The position numbers were made by a program, and so were the translations under genes. The notes below the pieces were generated by a model. That model did not search any database and was not told the origin of the DNA. It saw only the letters and a list, made by a program, of their open reading frames with translations. From Mus musculus (lineage: Eukaryota > Chordata > Mammalia > Rodentia > Muridae): a DNA stretch of 64,000 bases. The stretch lies in assembly GCF_000001635.26 (NCBI RefSeq), contig NC_000080.6, positions 68,284,945 through 68,348,944 on the forward strand. Reading direction: 5' to 3'. Within the stretch, counting starts at the first letter, position 1. Every line of letters starts with the position of its first letter. This document shows, in pieces, positions 23,836 to 35,120 of the stretch.

Positions 23836-24516
23836 TGTCAGTCATCCTAGTGCTGACGCTTGTCTGTCAACCTTCTTTTATCACTCAAGCCTTAATTTTC
23901 CTGGTTCTTGGAATTTTCTCTTTTCTCAGAAAACTGATCCTGCTTAGGTTTCTGCACATTGCATGGGTGGACTTTATAGGATGAAACGCCAGTGTCACTT
24001 GAGTTCTCAGGGGTCTTGTGGTTGTAGCAGGTCTGCCATTTTTGTACTTTTGATTCCACCATGTGGAGTCCTGTGCCATAAAACAGTTCTCAGACTTGGA
24101 ATATAGATTCTGGCCCATTGCATTTCTGCCTTCATCAGGCTTGCCACTGTACTGTTAGGTAGGAATCCCTTCTACACCCCTTTTTCCTCTCAGATTTTTC
24201 CGTTATTATTTTGGTGGGAGGGCAGTATATGTTGATAGATGTGACCATTCAAAATGAAAAGTTGGTCTTTGACAAAAGATTCATGGAGTAGGTTGGTGCT
24301 AATCCACTCGCATCATCTCCCAGCACCCACTGTGCTATTGCTGAGAGGAGAGTTGGGTATCAGATTCCCTGCCTGGTTTCCACTGGTTCCACCAACACCT
24401 AAGGAAAATGCTTCCAATCACTACACTTTAATTAGGGGATGGAATGCCCTGCTCATTTTCTGCTGGTGCTATAGGTTCGTGCAGAGGCAGTCAATACTTT
24501 TGGCTTCATGCAATCC
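23836..24516. other. Unique sequence, nothing recognised
   Basis: The plus frame at 24254-24577 (107 codons) runs into the triplicated unit and has no recognised domain. Confidence 0.45.
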
Positions 24517-25604
24517 GTACTGTCACAAAGGTTTTTGCTTTGGGGTTCCTGCTTCTCTCATCCTTTGGTTGTCTTGATGGCATCGTGTACCTTTGCTTCT
24601 GTTCTCACTTCTCCTGATTTTTCTCCTTTCCTTCACATCTAGTTCCTTTTCTTTTTCATTTGCCGAGAGTCTGAGTTCTTTAACCTTTCTATGTCTTAGA
24701 AGGGGTGTATCACAGAGAGACAGAAAAACCAGGGAACTTAGTAAGGAGTCAACTCCCAAAGCCTAGCCAATCAGCCTTCCTTGTTCGTTCTTCCGGAGTC
24801 CAATAGCAATTGACTATTATGACTCTTTTGTGGGGGAGGGGAGGATATTTGTTTAAATTTATAGGAAAGGAGTTTGTAAGTAACTTTAATCTTCTTAGCT
24901 AGAAAAGGGAGCTCCATCAGGTTCTCTTAATATTGATACGTAAGATATAGTTTTCATTTCCTCTATACTTTGCTCAAAATAATGGCCTAGCAGTTCATTT
25001 AAAGAAATAGTCTGAGAATAAAATTTGCATTCAATTCAATAGTTATTCTGTATCCATTGTGTGTGTGAGTGCCAGGCCCTGCAGGTTACTACAATTTTAA
25101 AACTAACAGAAAACTCAGTTCATGCTGTAGCCACGGATGTGGATTTTGGTGATAATTAACCTGGGTCTCTGAGCTTAGGCTTCTTGGAGGATTATTTAAA
25201 AGCATGAAAAAGATCGAAGTGAGGACAGGTAACAATGCCTGATCAGGGAAGCAGGGCTGAGAGAGTAATCTCCAAAAGAGGGGAAATGATGTAGTTGTGG
25301 CAGAAATAGGCAGGGCAGGGGGGGGGTGTTGCCTGATTGTGTAATAAGGACACAGCAGTTCAGGCATGGGGAAAATGGAGTATAAGAGATATTACAGTGT
25401 AGAAATAGCTGAGGAGATTGATTTTTCAAATGTAAAGGTTATGTGGACTTAGATCAGGTTTGGAGAGTGTGTAACAGCTTGCTCAGGTTTATTTTCCTTG
25501 TCATGTTACAAGTTGAGGAGTTACTTAACAGAAAATGAAGTCCCCGCAAGGTTCCTAAGTGGAAACCTGGAATCACAGTGTCATTCCATAAAGGTTCTGA
25601 CACA
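24517..25604 (+). repeat. Local triplication, copy 1 (full unit, 1,088 bp)
   Basis: The unit starts 'gtactgtcacaaaggttttt' and ends 'aaggttctgacaca'. It contains otherwise unique sequence with no recognised gene and a run of nine G at 25318-25326. The same unit recurs at 25927-27013, and a shortened one lies between. Offset to copy 3 is 1,410 bp before the G run and 1,409 after it. Confidence 0.97.
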
Positions 25605-25609
25605 TAAAG
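25605..25609 (+). repeat. Junction filler 'taaag' between copies 1 and 2
   Basis: Five bases that belong to neither unit end, but that recreate the nearby octamer 'ataaaggt' (also 25588-25595). The identical filler recurs at 25922-25926. Confidence 0.85.
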
Positions 25610-25921
25610 GTACTGTCACAAAGGTTTTTGCTTTGGGGTTCCTGCTTCTCTCATCCTTTGGTTGTCTTGATGGCATCGTGTACCTTTGCTTCTGTTCTCA
25701 CTTCTCCTGATTTTTCTCCTTTCCTTCACATTGATTGATTTTTCAAATGTAAAGGTTATGTGGACTTAGATCAGGTTTGGAGAGTGTGTAACAGCTTGCT
25801 CAGGTTTATTTTCCTTGTCATGTTACAAGTTGAGGAGTTACTTAACAGAAAATGAAGTCCCCGCAAGGTTCCTAAGTGGAAACCTGGAATCACAGTGTCA
25901 TTCCATAAAGGTTCTGACACA
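25610..25921 (+). repeat. Local triplication, copy 2 (internally deleted, about 312 bp)
   Basis: 25610-25731 repeats the first roughly 121 bp of the unit, ending at 'cctttccttcaca'. It then jumps to the last 189 bp (25733-25921 equals 25416-25604). About 778 bp of the unit is missing. The breakpoint reads 'cacattgattgatttttc', with one or two untemplated bases. Confidence 0.95.
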
Positions 25922-25926
25922 TAAAG

Positions 25927-27013
25927 GTACTGTCACAAAGGTTTTTGCTTTGGGGTTCCTGCTTCTCTCATCCTTTGGTTGTCTTGATGGCATCGTGTAC
26001 CTTTGCTTCTGTTCTCACTTCTCCTGATTTTTCTCCTTTCCTTCACATCTAGTTCCTTTTCTTTTTCATTTGCCGAGAGTCTGAGTTCTTTAACCTTTCT
26101 ATGTCTTAGAAGGGGTGTATCACAGAGAGACAGAAAAACCAGGGAACTTAGTAAGGAGTCAACTCCCAAAGCCTAGCCAATCAGCCTTCCTTGTTCGTTC
26201 TTCCGGAGTCCAATAGCAATTGACTATTATGACTCTTTTGTGGGGGAGGGGAGGATATTTGTTTAAATTTATAGGAAAGGAGTTTGTAAGTAACTTTAAT
26301 CTTCTTAGCTAGAAAAGGGAGCTCCATCAGGTTCTCTTAATATTGATACGTAAGATATAGTTTTCATTTCCTCTATACTTTGCTCAAAATAATGGCCTAG
26401 CAGTTCATTTAAAGAAATAGTCTGAGAATAAAATTTGCATTCAATTCAATAGTTATTCTGTATCCATTGTGTGTGTGAGTGCCAGGCCCTGCAGGTTACT
26501 ACAATTTTAAAACTAACAGAAAACTCAGTTCATGCTGTAGCCACGGATGTGGATTTTGGTGATAATTAACCTGGGTCTCTGAGCTTAGGCTTCTTGGAGG
26601 ATTATTTAAAAGCATGAAAAAGATCGAAGTGAGGACAGGTAACAATGCCTGATCAGGGAAGCAGGGCTGAGAGAGTAATCTCCAAAAGAGGGGAAATGAT
26701 GTAGTTGTGGCAGAAATAGGCAGGGCAGGGGGGGGTGTTGCCTGATTGTGTAATAAGGACACAGCAGTTCAGGCATGGGGAAAATGGAGTATAAGAGATA
26801 TTACAGTGTAGAAATAGCTGAGGAGATTGATTTTTCAAATGTAAAGGTTATGTGGACTTAGATCAGGTTTGGAGAGTGTGTAACAGCTTGCTCAGGTTTA
26901 TTTTCCTTGTCATGTTACAAGTTGAGGAGTTACTTAACAGAAAATGAAGTCCCCGCAAGGTTCCTAAGTGGAAACCTGGAATCACAGTGTCATTCCATAA
27001 AGGTTCTGACACA
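25927..27013 (+). repeat. Local triplication, copy 3 (full unit, 1,087 bp)
   Basis: By eye it is base-for-base the same as copy 1 except that the G run is eight instead of nine. That one-base change alone accounts for the different minus-strand reading frames in the two copies. Sequence after 27013 ('gggtgtaaatacgaa') is unrelated to the junction sequence and is presumably the original right flank. Confidence 0.97.
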
Positions 27014-28086
27014 GGGTGTAAATACGAATGGTGGGGTGTTAAGGTTGGAAGAAGAGAGACAGGAGGTTAATTAAAGGTGATGTCAAATAGATGTTATTTC
27101 TACAGATGACACAAATGCAAATAGTGTGTAACAACACACAACGTTATCCTTCACTACTTCTTTGTTAGCCCCAGCTTGACTTTCTCCTTATAAAAGGCAC
27201 TGTAATTTAGTGTGTGTTATTACAGAAGTTCTACTAAGATAGAAGCACACATACATAACCATGGGGTCTCCCAGAGGTGTTCTGTCTTTTTCATAGTTTT
27301 TCATTTTTGTTTTCTGGACTCCGGGCATTTATGGAGCCTTAGTTCATGATGACAGTTGACCTTGGTCTACATGATGAACTCTACACCTTGTAGCTTGTCT
27401 GCTACTGACTCTTCACTACCATTCTCTCCCCTAGCCATCTGGTCCAGGGGCTTTGGTACATCATCTTGGGTTTTGATGCACATTGTAAAATATGCAGACT
27501 TGTTTAACATGTGCCTTTCATTTGTATAAACAACATCTATCCCCTTCTTTTCTTACTATAAGCTGTATGCTACCTGCGTGTCTAGTTCATTCTTTTTAGC
27601 TTAGAGTAGAATTCTATAAAGCAAACCACTAGAATTTTATTTGATGGTGACAGCCTATCTTTGCCACCACACTTGGTAAACCACACTGTCATAATTCTCC
27701 TTTCAATGTCCTTGTGGACTTGGATGAGAATTTCATAAGACCATCTCCCCAGCATTGAAATGTTTGCTTGTTCAGAATTATAAAGCTTATTCCATCAAGG
27801 TTTACAGAGTGTTTTTCCTAATGGCTGCTCTGGCTTATTTTTTCTCTCTTCTGGAGTACACAATTCATGTCTCAACACCCTTGTCAAGCTTTGCAATAAC
27901 GAACATACAGAGTTGTTATATTTTGTCTTTCTTTGATTACTAGAGAATTGAATGGGTCTTCTCGTTTTTAATTGTCCAATCACCAAAAGGTTAAAAGGAA
28001 AGTTAGTATGTATCTATTGAGTACTTCATATATGTTATATAATTTGATATTTTTATTGTTTTGTAAAACATTATTTTATCTTTATT
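27014..28086. other. Unique or very old sequence, nothing firmly recognised
   Basis: 27540-27640 loosely resembles reversed L1, but not enough to call. No exon was recognised. Confidence 0.45.
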
Positions 28087-28087
28087 T

Positions 28088-28150
28088 TATGTATACACAC
28101 ACATATATATGTATGTATATGAGTACATATATACACATACATATATATGC
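28088..28150. repeat. AT/AC-rich simple repeat (TATA/TACACA/TATG mix)
   Basis: Alternating purine-pyrimidine stretch with 'acacacacatatatatgtat' and related units. Confidence 0.85.
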
Positions 28151-28195
28151 ACTATTTATATGCCTGGTACATATGATGATATATGTACCATATTA

Positions 28196-28330
28196 ACAGG
28201 GTGTCAGAGCCCCCTGGAACTGGCACTAGAGAAAGTATATACCTCCTTGTAGGTGCTGGGAACCAAATTCAGGTCCTCTGGAAGAGCAGCCAATGTTCTT
28301 AATCATTGAACCATCTCTTCAGATCCTCCT
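28196..28330 (-). repeat. B3-like SINE, reverse orientation, 3' truncated
   Basis: 'cccctggaactggcactaga', 'gtaggtgctgggaaccaaat', 'tcaggtcctctggaagagca' and 'aatcattgaaccatctcttc' are the reversed head and centre of B3. Confidence 0.85.
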
Positions 28331-28846
28331 TGTTGGGTTTTGCTGAAGGAATTGTTTTTATTCTCACTTCATAAATGAAAAAGCAAGGATTAGATGGTTA
28401 TTTGTCAATATTCCAAGTTCATGTGGAGCCTCCCCTTTTGTCATCTGTCCTGCCTTAACCCAAAGGTCCAGTGATTAATATAGTCTTCTACTCTTGCTGT
28501 GTGTAGTATAGTGTGTAGTCATGTACAGTATAGTGAAAGTTAGTGTGTGATTTTTTATTGTTTTGTTTTTACAAGTAAAAGAATTTGTATAAAGAATACC
28601 ACACAGCTGGTGATGGTTGTCTTTAAGTGAAATAGAAATTGAAGAGGGAAAGAGAGATGGAAAAACCCTCTGAGAATCACTTAGTACTTTATTGGCAGCT
28701 GCCATTGGCAGAGTATTGCATATGTTTAACACCAGAAATTTTGCATATGTTTCTGATAACTCTTATAATCTGGGGAAGTTGATAGTATTATGATCACTTT
28801 AGATAAGAAAGAGTAAGGCTTAACATTGATCAAGATGACAAAATGG
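28331..28846. other. Unique sequence, nothing recognised
   Basis: No repeat family, exon or RNA gene was recognised. Confidence 0.5.
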
Positions 28847-28847
28847 G

Positions 28848-29030
28848 GAGAGGTGAGAGATGGCTCAATGGCTAGAAGCACTAGCTGGTATTTCAGAGGT
28901 TTGGAGTTTGGTCATCCACTCTCATTGTAGATGGTCTGACATCCTTATCTGGCCACTGAAGACACACAAAGGCACACAGCCTCCCCCCACACAAATAAGA
29001 ATAAAATAAAGCATTATTTAAAATCACTAA
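28848..29030 (+). repeat. B2-type SINE, diverged
   Basis: 'gagaggtgagagatggctca', 'ggctagaagcact', 'gtctgacatccttatctggc' and 'gcacacagcctcc', with the tail 'aataagaataaaataaag'. Confidence 0.7.
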
Positions 29031-30399
29031 AAAACTTGGTGGTACGTCTGGTCTGTTAAGTTGCTTGAATCTAAAATAAAGTTCATGAACCTAACATTTT
29101 ACTATGAAATAGAGTAAAGAGGGAAACTAGTAGTTTTTTTTTCAAGGTTATGCTTGAAACATTTACATCAGGAAAAATATAAATTCCAACATAGAAAATG
29201 GGAGTAAGAGATAAAACTCTGAAAACATATACATTAAAACAATAAAAATGGACTGTTTCAGGTTATATTTATATATTTGTGCACACATTCATATATAACA
29301 GCAATAATCAAATTAAAAAAGAGACTATCAACTTTAGGGAGGGGTGAAATAACAATATTTGGAAGGAGGTAGGGCCAGGAAGGGATAAAGAGAGGGAAGG
29401 TGATGTAATTCTATTTCAACTAAAACTGTATCAAAAATTAGTTGTAAAACTGGACATGACAATATGAGATTAGCAAGAGAATGTTTGCCCCTGCTTACTC
29501 ATAGGCTTTTAATAAATTATTCTGTTAGTACAAATGGCTTTTCAGAGAGACCAACACAGGGGACTGGCTTTAAAAAAAGACTGTTAGATTAATGGGTGAA
29601 ATCCACTGCAGTACTAAATAGCTTTTATCATTTCATTATATAAACTACATGGAGGTTACACTCTGCCACCCGCCCCCAACCCATTCTGGCTCTGCTGCTG
29701 GGATCTTGGTTCTCTTGGGTCAGCCTTGTAATGGATCTGGGCGCCTCCAAACTAATTCATCCCAGGCACTGCTTGACATTTATAGGAAAGTTACGCGAAC
29801 CTTTGGCCCAGTCGAAACAACTCTCAAAAGTAGAAAATGTTGCTTAAACATAAAGCTGTATAGAAAAGTGAACCGAGTGATGAGGAAGAGCCCATTGCAT
29901 GCTGGGTAAGGCAGGTGCAGAGTGGTACTGCGGGAGGTTGTAGATGAAGAAGGACTTAAATAATTTCAGGCAATATTGGTTAAGATGACGAGAAGTAGGG
30001 GTCATTAGAATCTTTGTTTAGAGAACAGATGATGTCTGAGTCCCGTGAAAACGGAAATTTAAGGCCACTCGGCATGATTTTGTTGACTGAGCAAGGCCAC
30101 GTTGCAGATGGATATAAAGAGCAAGACAGGTGAAGGGCAGAGGGATCAGAGCTGTCATCAGCAAAAGCAGAGAGGCTAATTGCAATTGAAGTCTGTCTCC
30201 AAGACATGAAGTATGCGAGCAAGCGGAAGGTTTGCATACTTTAACCTCTAGATAGAAGGAAAGATAATAAATAGTAGGCAGGCTTTTTGGAAGCGAGGCA
30301 GCTTTTGCTTTAATCAGCGAAATATCTCATTTGGATAAGAGTACCAGAGAGAGGGGGGTGCTGGCGTGCTTTCTTGAGTGTAAGCAATTTCTTTTCTTT
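29031..30399. other. Unique sequence, nothing recognised
   Basis: About 1.37 kb. The frames at 29649-29909 (plus) and 29980-30237 (minus) show no recognised domain. Confidence 0.5.
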
Positions 30400-30640
30400 T
30401 TAAAAATTTTTAAACAATGTTTTTACTTATTCACTTTGAATCCACCTCACTGTCCCTCTCCCGGTCACCCCTCCCACAATCCTTCCCTCATTCTCTCTCC
30501 CCTTCTACTCTGAGCCCCTGGGGGCCCCTGGGTATCCCCTTAACCTTGGTACTTCAAGTCTCTGCAAGACTAGGCGTTTCCTCTCCCATTGAGGCCAGAC
30601 AAGGCAGTCCAGTTCAAAGTACCCTCAAAACTTTTTTTCT
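30400..30640 (-). mobile_element. L1 LINE 3'UTR fragment, reverse orientation
   Basis: A T-rich start, then C/T-rich 'ctccacctcactgtccctc'-like text, 'cctgggggcccctgggtatc', 'gactaggcgtttcctctccc' and 'attgaggccagacaaggcag'. These are the reverse complement of the L1 3'UTR seen on the plus strand at 3560-3740 and 18560-18740. Confidence 0.75.
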
Positions 30641-30704
30641 TTTCCATATTTCCTTTTCTTCCATTTTTTTTTCCCTCAACATTTCAATAACTACTTCTTT
30701 TGGG

Positions 30705-31035
30705 TAGAAAGATGGCTCAATAATCTATTGCTATGTAAGTGTGTGGCTCAGGGTTCAGAACCCAGCATCCACATAAAAACTGTGTGGGTATGATGCCTGC
30801 CCACAGTCACAATTCTCAAATTAGGAGGAGATAGGATATCTCTGGAAAAGATGGCCAGACAGACTGATAGAACCAGAGAGTTCTGGGTTCAGTGAGGCTG
30901 ACTTTCTGAATACACTCAAAGCTTTTAGTTTCATAGGGATATGCATACATGTGTACATGCAACTGACTGCACATGTATTTTCCTAATTTATGCAGACATA
31001 CATATACATGCGTACCATACATGTACACATGCATA
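30705..31035 (+). repeat. Composite tRNA-headed SINE
   Basis: 'ggtagaaagatggctcaata', 'ttcagaacccagcatccaca', 'tgtgtgggtatgatgcctgc', 'atggccagacagactgatag' and 'gttcagtgaggctgac', with an extended AC/AT-rich tail to about 31030. Same family as 14018 and 50581. Confidence 0.7.
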
Positions 31036-31479
31036 AAGAAATACTTTTATGGTTTCACATTTAGAACACTGAGTCATCCTCTTTATGTATGTCATCCACA
31101 TAGAAAAGATTCCTGAATCATATGTATGTCTGTTGCAACAGTATTTAAAACAGTCAGAAGAAGAATCAAACACTCCCTTCTCTCTGCTTTGATTCCTTTG
31201 TGTGAAGCAATGGGAATTAGGGACACCATACATTCTGTGGTAGTAAAACTTCTGTTCAGGACATAAAGAAGTGAACTCTGATTGTGAATGGTGGTATGTG
31301 CAATAGTTACAAGAGTATCCGTTCTATGTCTGTGGGAGCAGGGAGGAAATGGTTATTTCTGCCTTAGGGTAGATGGTGTGTATGTTTTGAGAACCTTTTA
31401 CTTTGCTTTAATATTTGTTATTATTGCATATTTTAAACTTTAAATCGGTGGAGACAATAAGTAGATATTTTTATGAAAA
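31036..31479. other. Unique sequence, nothing recognised
   Basis: No repeat or gene was recognised. Confidence 0.5.
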
Positions 31480-32700
31480 ATAGATTTTTTTCTCACATAG
31501 TGTATCTTGATTGCGATTTTCCCTCCCTTTACTCCTCCAAGTTGCTCTCTATGTCCCCTGACATTCGGGTCCACTCCCACACTGACTTTGATTAGAAACC
31601 AAACAGACTTCTAAGTGATAATGATAAAGTAAGATTTAAAAATAAGATAAAGCAAAAACTAACACATGGGAGTTAGACAAGACAAACAATCAGAAGGAAA
31701 AGAGCCCAAGAGAAGTCACAACAATCAGAGAGCTAATTATTTGTATGCTCAGGAATACCATAAAAACACTAAGCTGGAAGCCATAATATAAATACAGAAG
31801 ACATGATGTAGACAAGTGCAGGCCCTGTGCATGCAGTCTCTGTCTCCATGAGTTCATTAGAGCTTTGATTATGCTGATTTAAGGGCCTTGTTTCCTTGGT
31901 GTCGTCCATCTCCTCTGGCTCTTAGAATCTTTCTTCCTCCTCTTCTGTGGGGTTTCCTGAGTGGAAGGTTTTGATAGAATTATCCAATTTAAAGTTGACT
32001 GTTCCAAGGTATCTCACTCTCTTCATAATGTTTGACTGTGGGTCTCTGTGTTTGCTCCCATTTGCTTCAGGAGGAAGCTTCTCTAAAGATGACTAAGTCG
32101 CTGATCTATGGATATAACGGAATATCAATAGGATTCATTTTATTGCTTCTATTTTTTAGACCAGTAGTATCTAATTTTACCCTAGTCCATGGACTAGCTA
32201 GTCTCTTGTTAGGAATGTCAGATATGGGTTCCTTCTCATGGGATGGGTCTTCAATCAAAGCAGATAATTCGTTGGTTACTCCCACAAGCTTTGTGCCACC
32301 ATTGTGCTAGCATGTTTTGCAGGGAGGACAGATTGTACATCAAAAGTTTTGTGTTTGCCTTGGTGTTTACATTGCCTCTTTTGGTAGCCTTCAGAGTATC
32401 TTTCCATGACAAAGACACTAAAACATAGGTGTGAAGCCTCTATGTAGGCACCAGCTCATCTTCTCCATGTTGGGTGAATTGGGTGGGTGATGTCTTCAGC
32501 AATGAAGCCTTGTTGCCTCTTTTGTGTAGAGCAACTTATTCAACAACCACCCCTCATATCACTAAGTGGACACCCATTGTAAAATCAATAAACAAATTGG
32601 GTCAAATTTTCCATGCAACAGGCTGGGTTGTTTTGGGAATTTCCTTGGGACCCTTTCAGCCAACAACTTCATTGGTTGAAATCCATTCCTGGTACTGAAA
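31480..32700 (-). mobile_element. High-copy rodent interspersed repeat, probably Lx/L1 non-coding region, reverse
   Basis: I recognise phrases common in mouse DNA: 'gggccttgtttccttggtgt', 'gttccaaggtatctcactct', 'tgtgggtctctgtgtttgct', 'caggaggaagcttctctaaa', 'gaatatcaataggattcatt' and 'gaagcctctatgtaggcacc'. I associate them with rodent L1-type elements, but cannot exclude an endogenous-retrovirus internal region. The 92-codon frame at 32032-32310 lies inside it and has no protein-family signature I recognise. Confidence 0.45.
32541..32616 (+). repeat. Left arm of a 76-bp inverted repeat
   Basis: Starts 'caacaaccacccctcatatc' and ends 'tttccatgc'. Its reverse complement matches 33084-33159 at 71 of 76 positions with no gaps. 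It lies inside the repeat at 31480-32700. Confidence 0.95.
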
Positions 32701-32849
32701 GTTTTGTTTTGTGACAAGAGATGGCCAATTGGGGTTCTGTCTCCCTCATCATTTGGAGCCTTTCTTGAACTTTAATTTCCCTGTTTTTGTTTCTATTTTG
32801 TATTTGAACCACACGTGTGAGACAATAGAGGTTAAGCAAGGCCATTTTC

Positions 32850-33005
32850 CTCTGCTCAAATCTCAGCTCTGCTGCTTATATCAATATGACTTGCAAAGGT
32901 TATCTAACCATCCAGCGTCTGGTTTTTCCCTTCTTTTAAAGGTGCTAATAGTATTTCACAGGATTAGGAATGTCAACATTAATAGTGACTGTGCACAAAA
33001 GACTT
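32850..33005 (+). repeat. MIR SINE, ancient mammalian repeat
   Basis: 'tcaaatctcagctctgctgc', 'tatgacttgcaaaggttatc', 'taaccatccagcgtctgg' and 'ggtgctaatagtatttcaca' follow the MIR order. It lies in the loop of the inverted repeat. Confidence 0.7.
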
Positions 33006-33083
33006 AGAGGTGGTGTTTGGCTTGTTGTAAGAGGCTATCATCATGACTTCAGTCAGTAAAACTATTATGTTGCAAATGAAAAT

Positions 33084-33159
33084 GCATGGTAAATTTGATC
33101 GAATTTGTTTATTGATTTTACTATGGGTGACCACTTAGTGATATGAGGGGTGGTTGTTG
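33084..33159 (-). repeat. Right arm of the 76-bp inverted repeat
   Basis: Starts 'gcatggtaaatttgatcg' and ends 'aggggtggttgttg'. It pairs with 32541-32616 (about 93% identity) across 467 bp of spacer. The flanks of the two arms are not similar. Confidence 0.95.
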
Positions 33160-34784
33160 TAAAATCCATTTAGCTCCTGAAAAATCTATGAACACTGGCA
33201 TACCTAAGTAAGAGCTCTGTACCAGATGTAGAGTTCACATCTGTGGACAGTGATGCTTGGCCTCAGTATCATACAGAAAGTAGCTCTTGTGCAGTCATGC
33301 CATCGAGTGGTGCAATGCTCCCAGAGTGGGTACTGTCTACCCCAGGATTTCCATGCCTGTCTGTCTACATTCTTCTTGTTCATTATCACTTCAGTTTTCC
33401 AGTTTTGTTACTTGTCTATCTTTATATTACTTCTGCGATAACAATGTAACAATCAATAAATGAGCAATGGTAACATAACAGAAGAGAAATCCCCTCCTCT
33501 TGGTACCATGTCTGCAATCATTCAGTTGGTCTCTGATAGGATGCTGCCTTTTTCCCCCGGAGCAAAAGGAGAAGAGGAGTGTTTGGGGAATCACAAAATA
33601 TTCTCTTTTTCTACTTAAAAATGGTAGTAGTTTAAAAAATGTGAGGTCAACTTAATGAGTCCTTTCAACCCCCAAATTTAGAAATTGCTAAGGTGGTAAT
33701 AGAGCTTGGATCTCTTTGCACCCGTGCATTTGTACCGAAACAGACCTCCTATTTCTGGTAAAGCAAAAGAGAAGGGACTAAGAGAAGAACAGAATTCAGA
33801 AAACTGCTGTCTACCTTTACCATGGGGCAGGGGGGATCTGAAGTTCTCAAGCAATAAAAACAAGAATGTTAATAACAGTTCTTCAAACAGAGACATCAAA
33901 TGTTTGGGTGAAATAAAATGTCAGTTTTTTTATTTGGAGGCTAAAGAAAGTTTTTATGACTAATGTGAAAAATGTCCATATATGACTCTTACTGCTAATT
34001 TGAGCCATGAACCTATGCCTTCTAGGTAGAACTATGGCACTTGGTTTGTTCTGGACCCTCAGCAGTGGTTGGAGGTCTCTAGCACCCTGGGCTGCTGTTA
34101 GCATTACTTTTCCAACTGTTCAGACCTGACCTTAAAGCATCTTTTCCAACTCTCTTGCTTTGTCAGTTTGAGGTTAGATTGTTGGATTATTACTACAGCA
34201 GATCATAAGGTGCTCAAGTGAATTCCAGCTTGGTGTTTATTGAACACTTACCAGGTGTGAATACTTCAGCAGAAATAGTCAATCTTCAAGAAGCATTTAC
34301 ACTAGACACTCTAGGAATCTTCACTTCATACTCTACCCTATATACCAATCAAAATCTCACACTTCCAATGAATCTCCATATCATTCAGATGTAAGCAAAA
34401 TCAACTCTGTCCTTAATTTGTTTGTCAAAGGCAAAACCAAACAAAAATCCCCAAATACTTTATTTGATAGAGAAGGAGAATTCAGGTCTTCTACTTAAAA
34501 ACTACACAGCTTGTTAGTGATGGGAGGTGGGGTTTGGTGGCAAGCATGCATATGTAACTGTTGCCTCCTACCTTCACTGTGGCTGCTTCCTGCCTAGCCT
34601 TCCCTGTCCCCCTGCCTCAAAGGAGAAAACTTAGATGACATGAGCCCACTGAGATGTTTCTCATTTCATAGACGCAGAATGTAAATGAGAAATGAGAGCA
34701 TTCAATAATGTGAAAGTTACTAAGATCAAATCTGACTTTGTTTTGACAAACTTTAATAATGTGTAGCTGAAGGTCACAGAGAAG
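33160..34784. other. Unique sequence, nothing recognised
   Basis: About 1.6 kb with short frames on both strands but no recognised domain, repeat or RNA gene. Confidence 0.5.
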
Positions 34785-35120
34785 TCCTGTGCGTGTTGGT
34801 TCTGTGCTGTGTTAATCACAGAGATACTAGAGGTATTTGTCTTACAAGGAGGGATGATTTATTTGGGCTGTAGCTTTGGCAATTTTCATTCATGATTAAT
34901 GGGCTCTATTGTTTTGGGTCTGACATGGCAGTTGTTGGTGGTGGGAGGGAATGTTGGGTTAACACGTCTTATTAGCTGGGGAGCAAGGAACAGGAAGAAG
35001 TAGGATCATTACTCAAGGTCATCCCTGGGTTCCATCTCCTGAAATTTCCACCACTCTCCAGTACTTTCTAGCACCATACAAGACCACACTGCAATGCACA
35101 GGCATCTCAGACATATCTAG
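34785..35120 (-). repeat. Rodent MaLR/RMER-type element, reverse orientation
   Basis: 'gtgctgtgttaatcacagag', 'aaggagggatgatttatttg', 'ggctgtagctttggcaattt', 'gacatggcagttgttggtgg' and 'ctcctgaaatttccaccac' resemble the reversed element also seen at 20738. It is diverged. Confidence 0.55.

Noticed and set aside
25498..26027. Identical 70-residue open frames at 25498 and 25815, and identical 78-residue frames at 24523 and 25933, as a possible gene family
   Set aside because: The identity is due to the DNA triplication. Neither frame has a recognisable domain, and both strands are open by chance.
27540..27640. Possible reversed L1 remnant
   Set aside because: Resemblance limited to short AT-rich phrases; not enough ordered matches.
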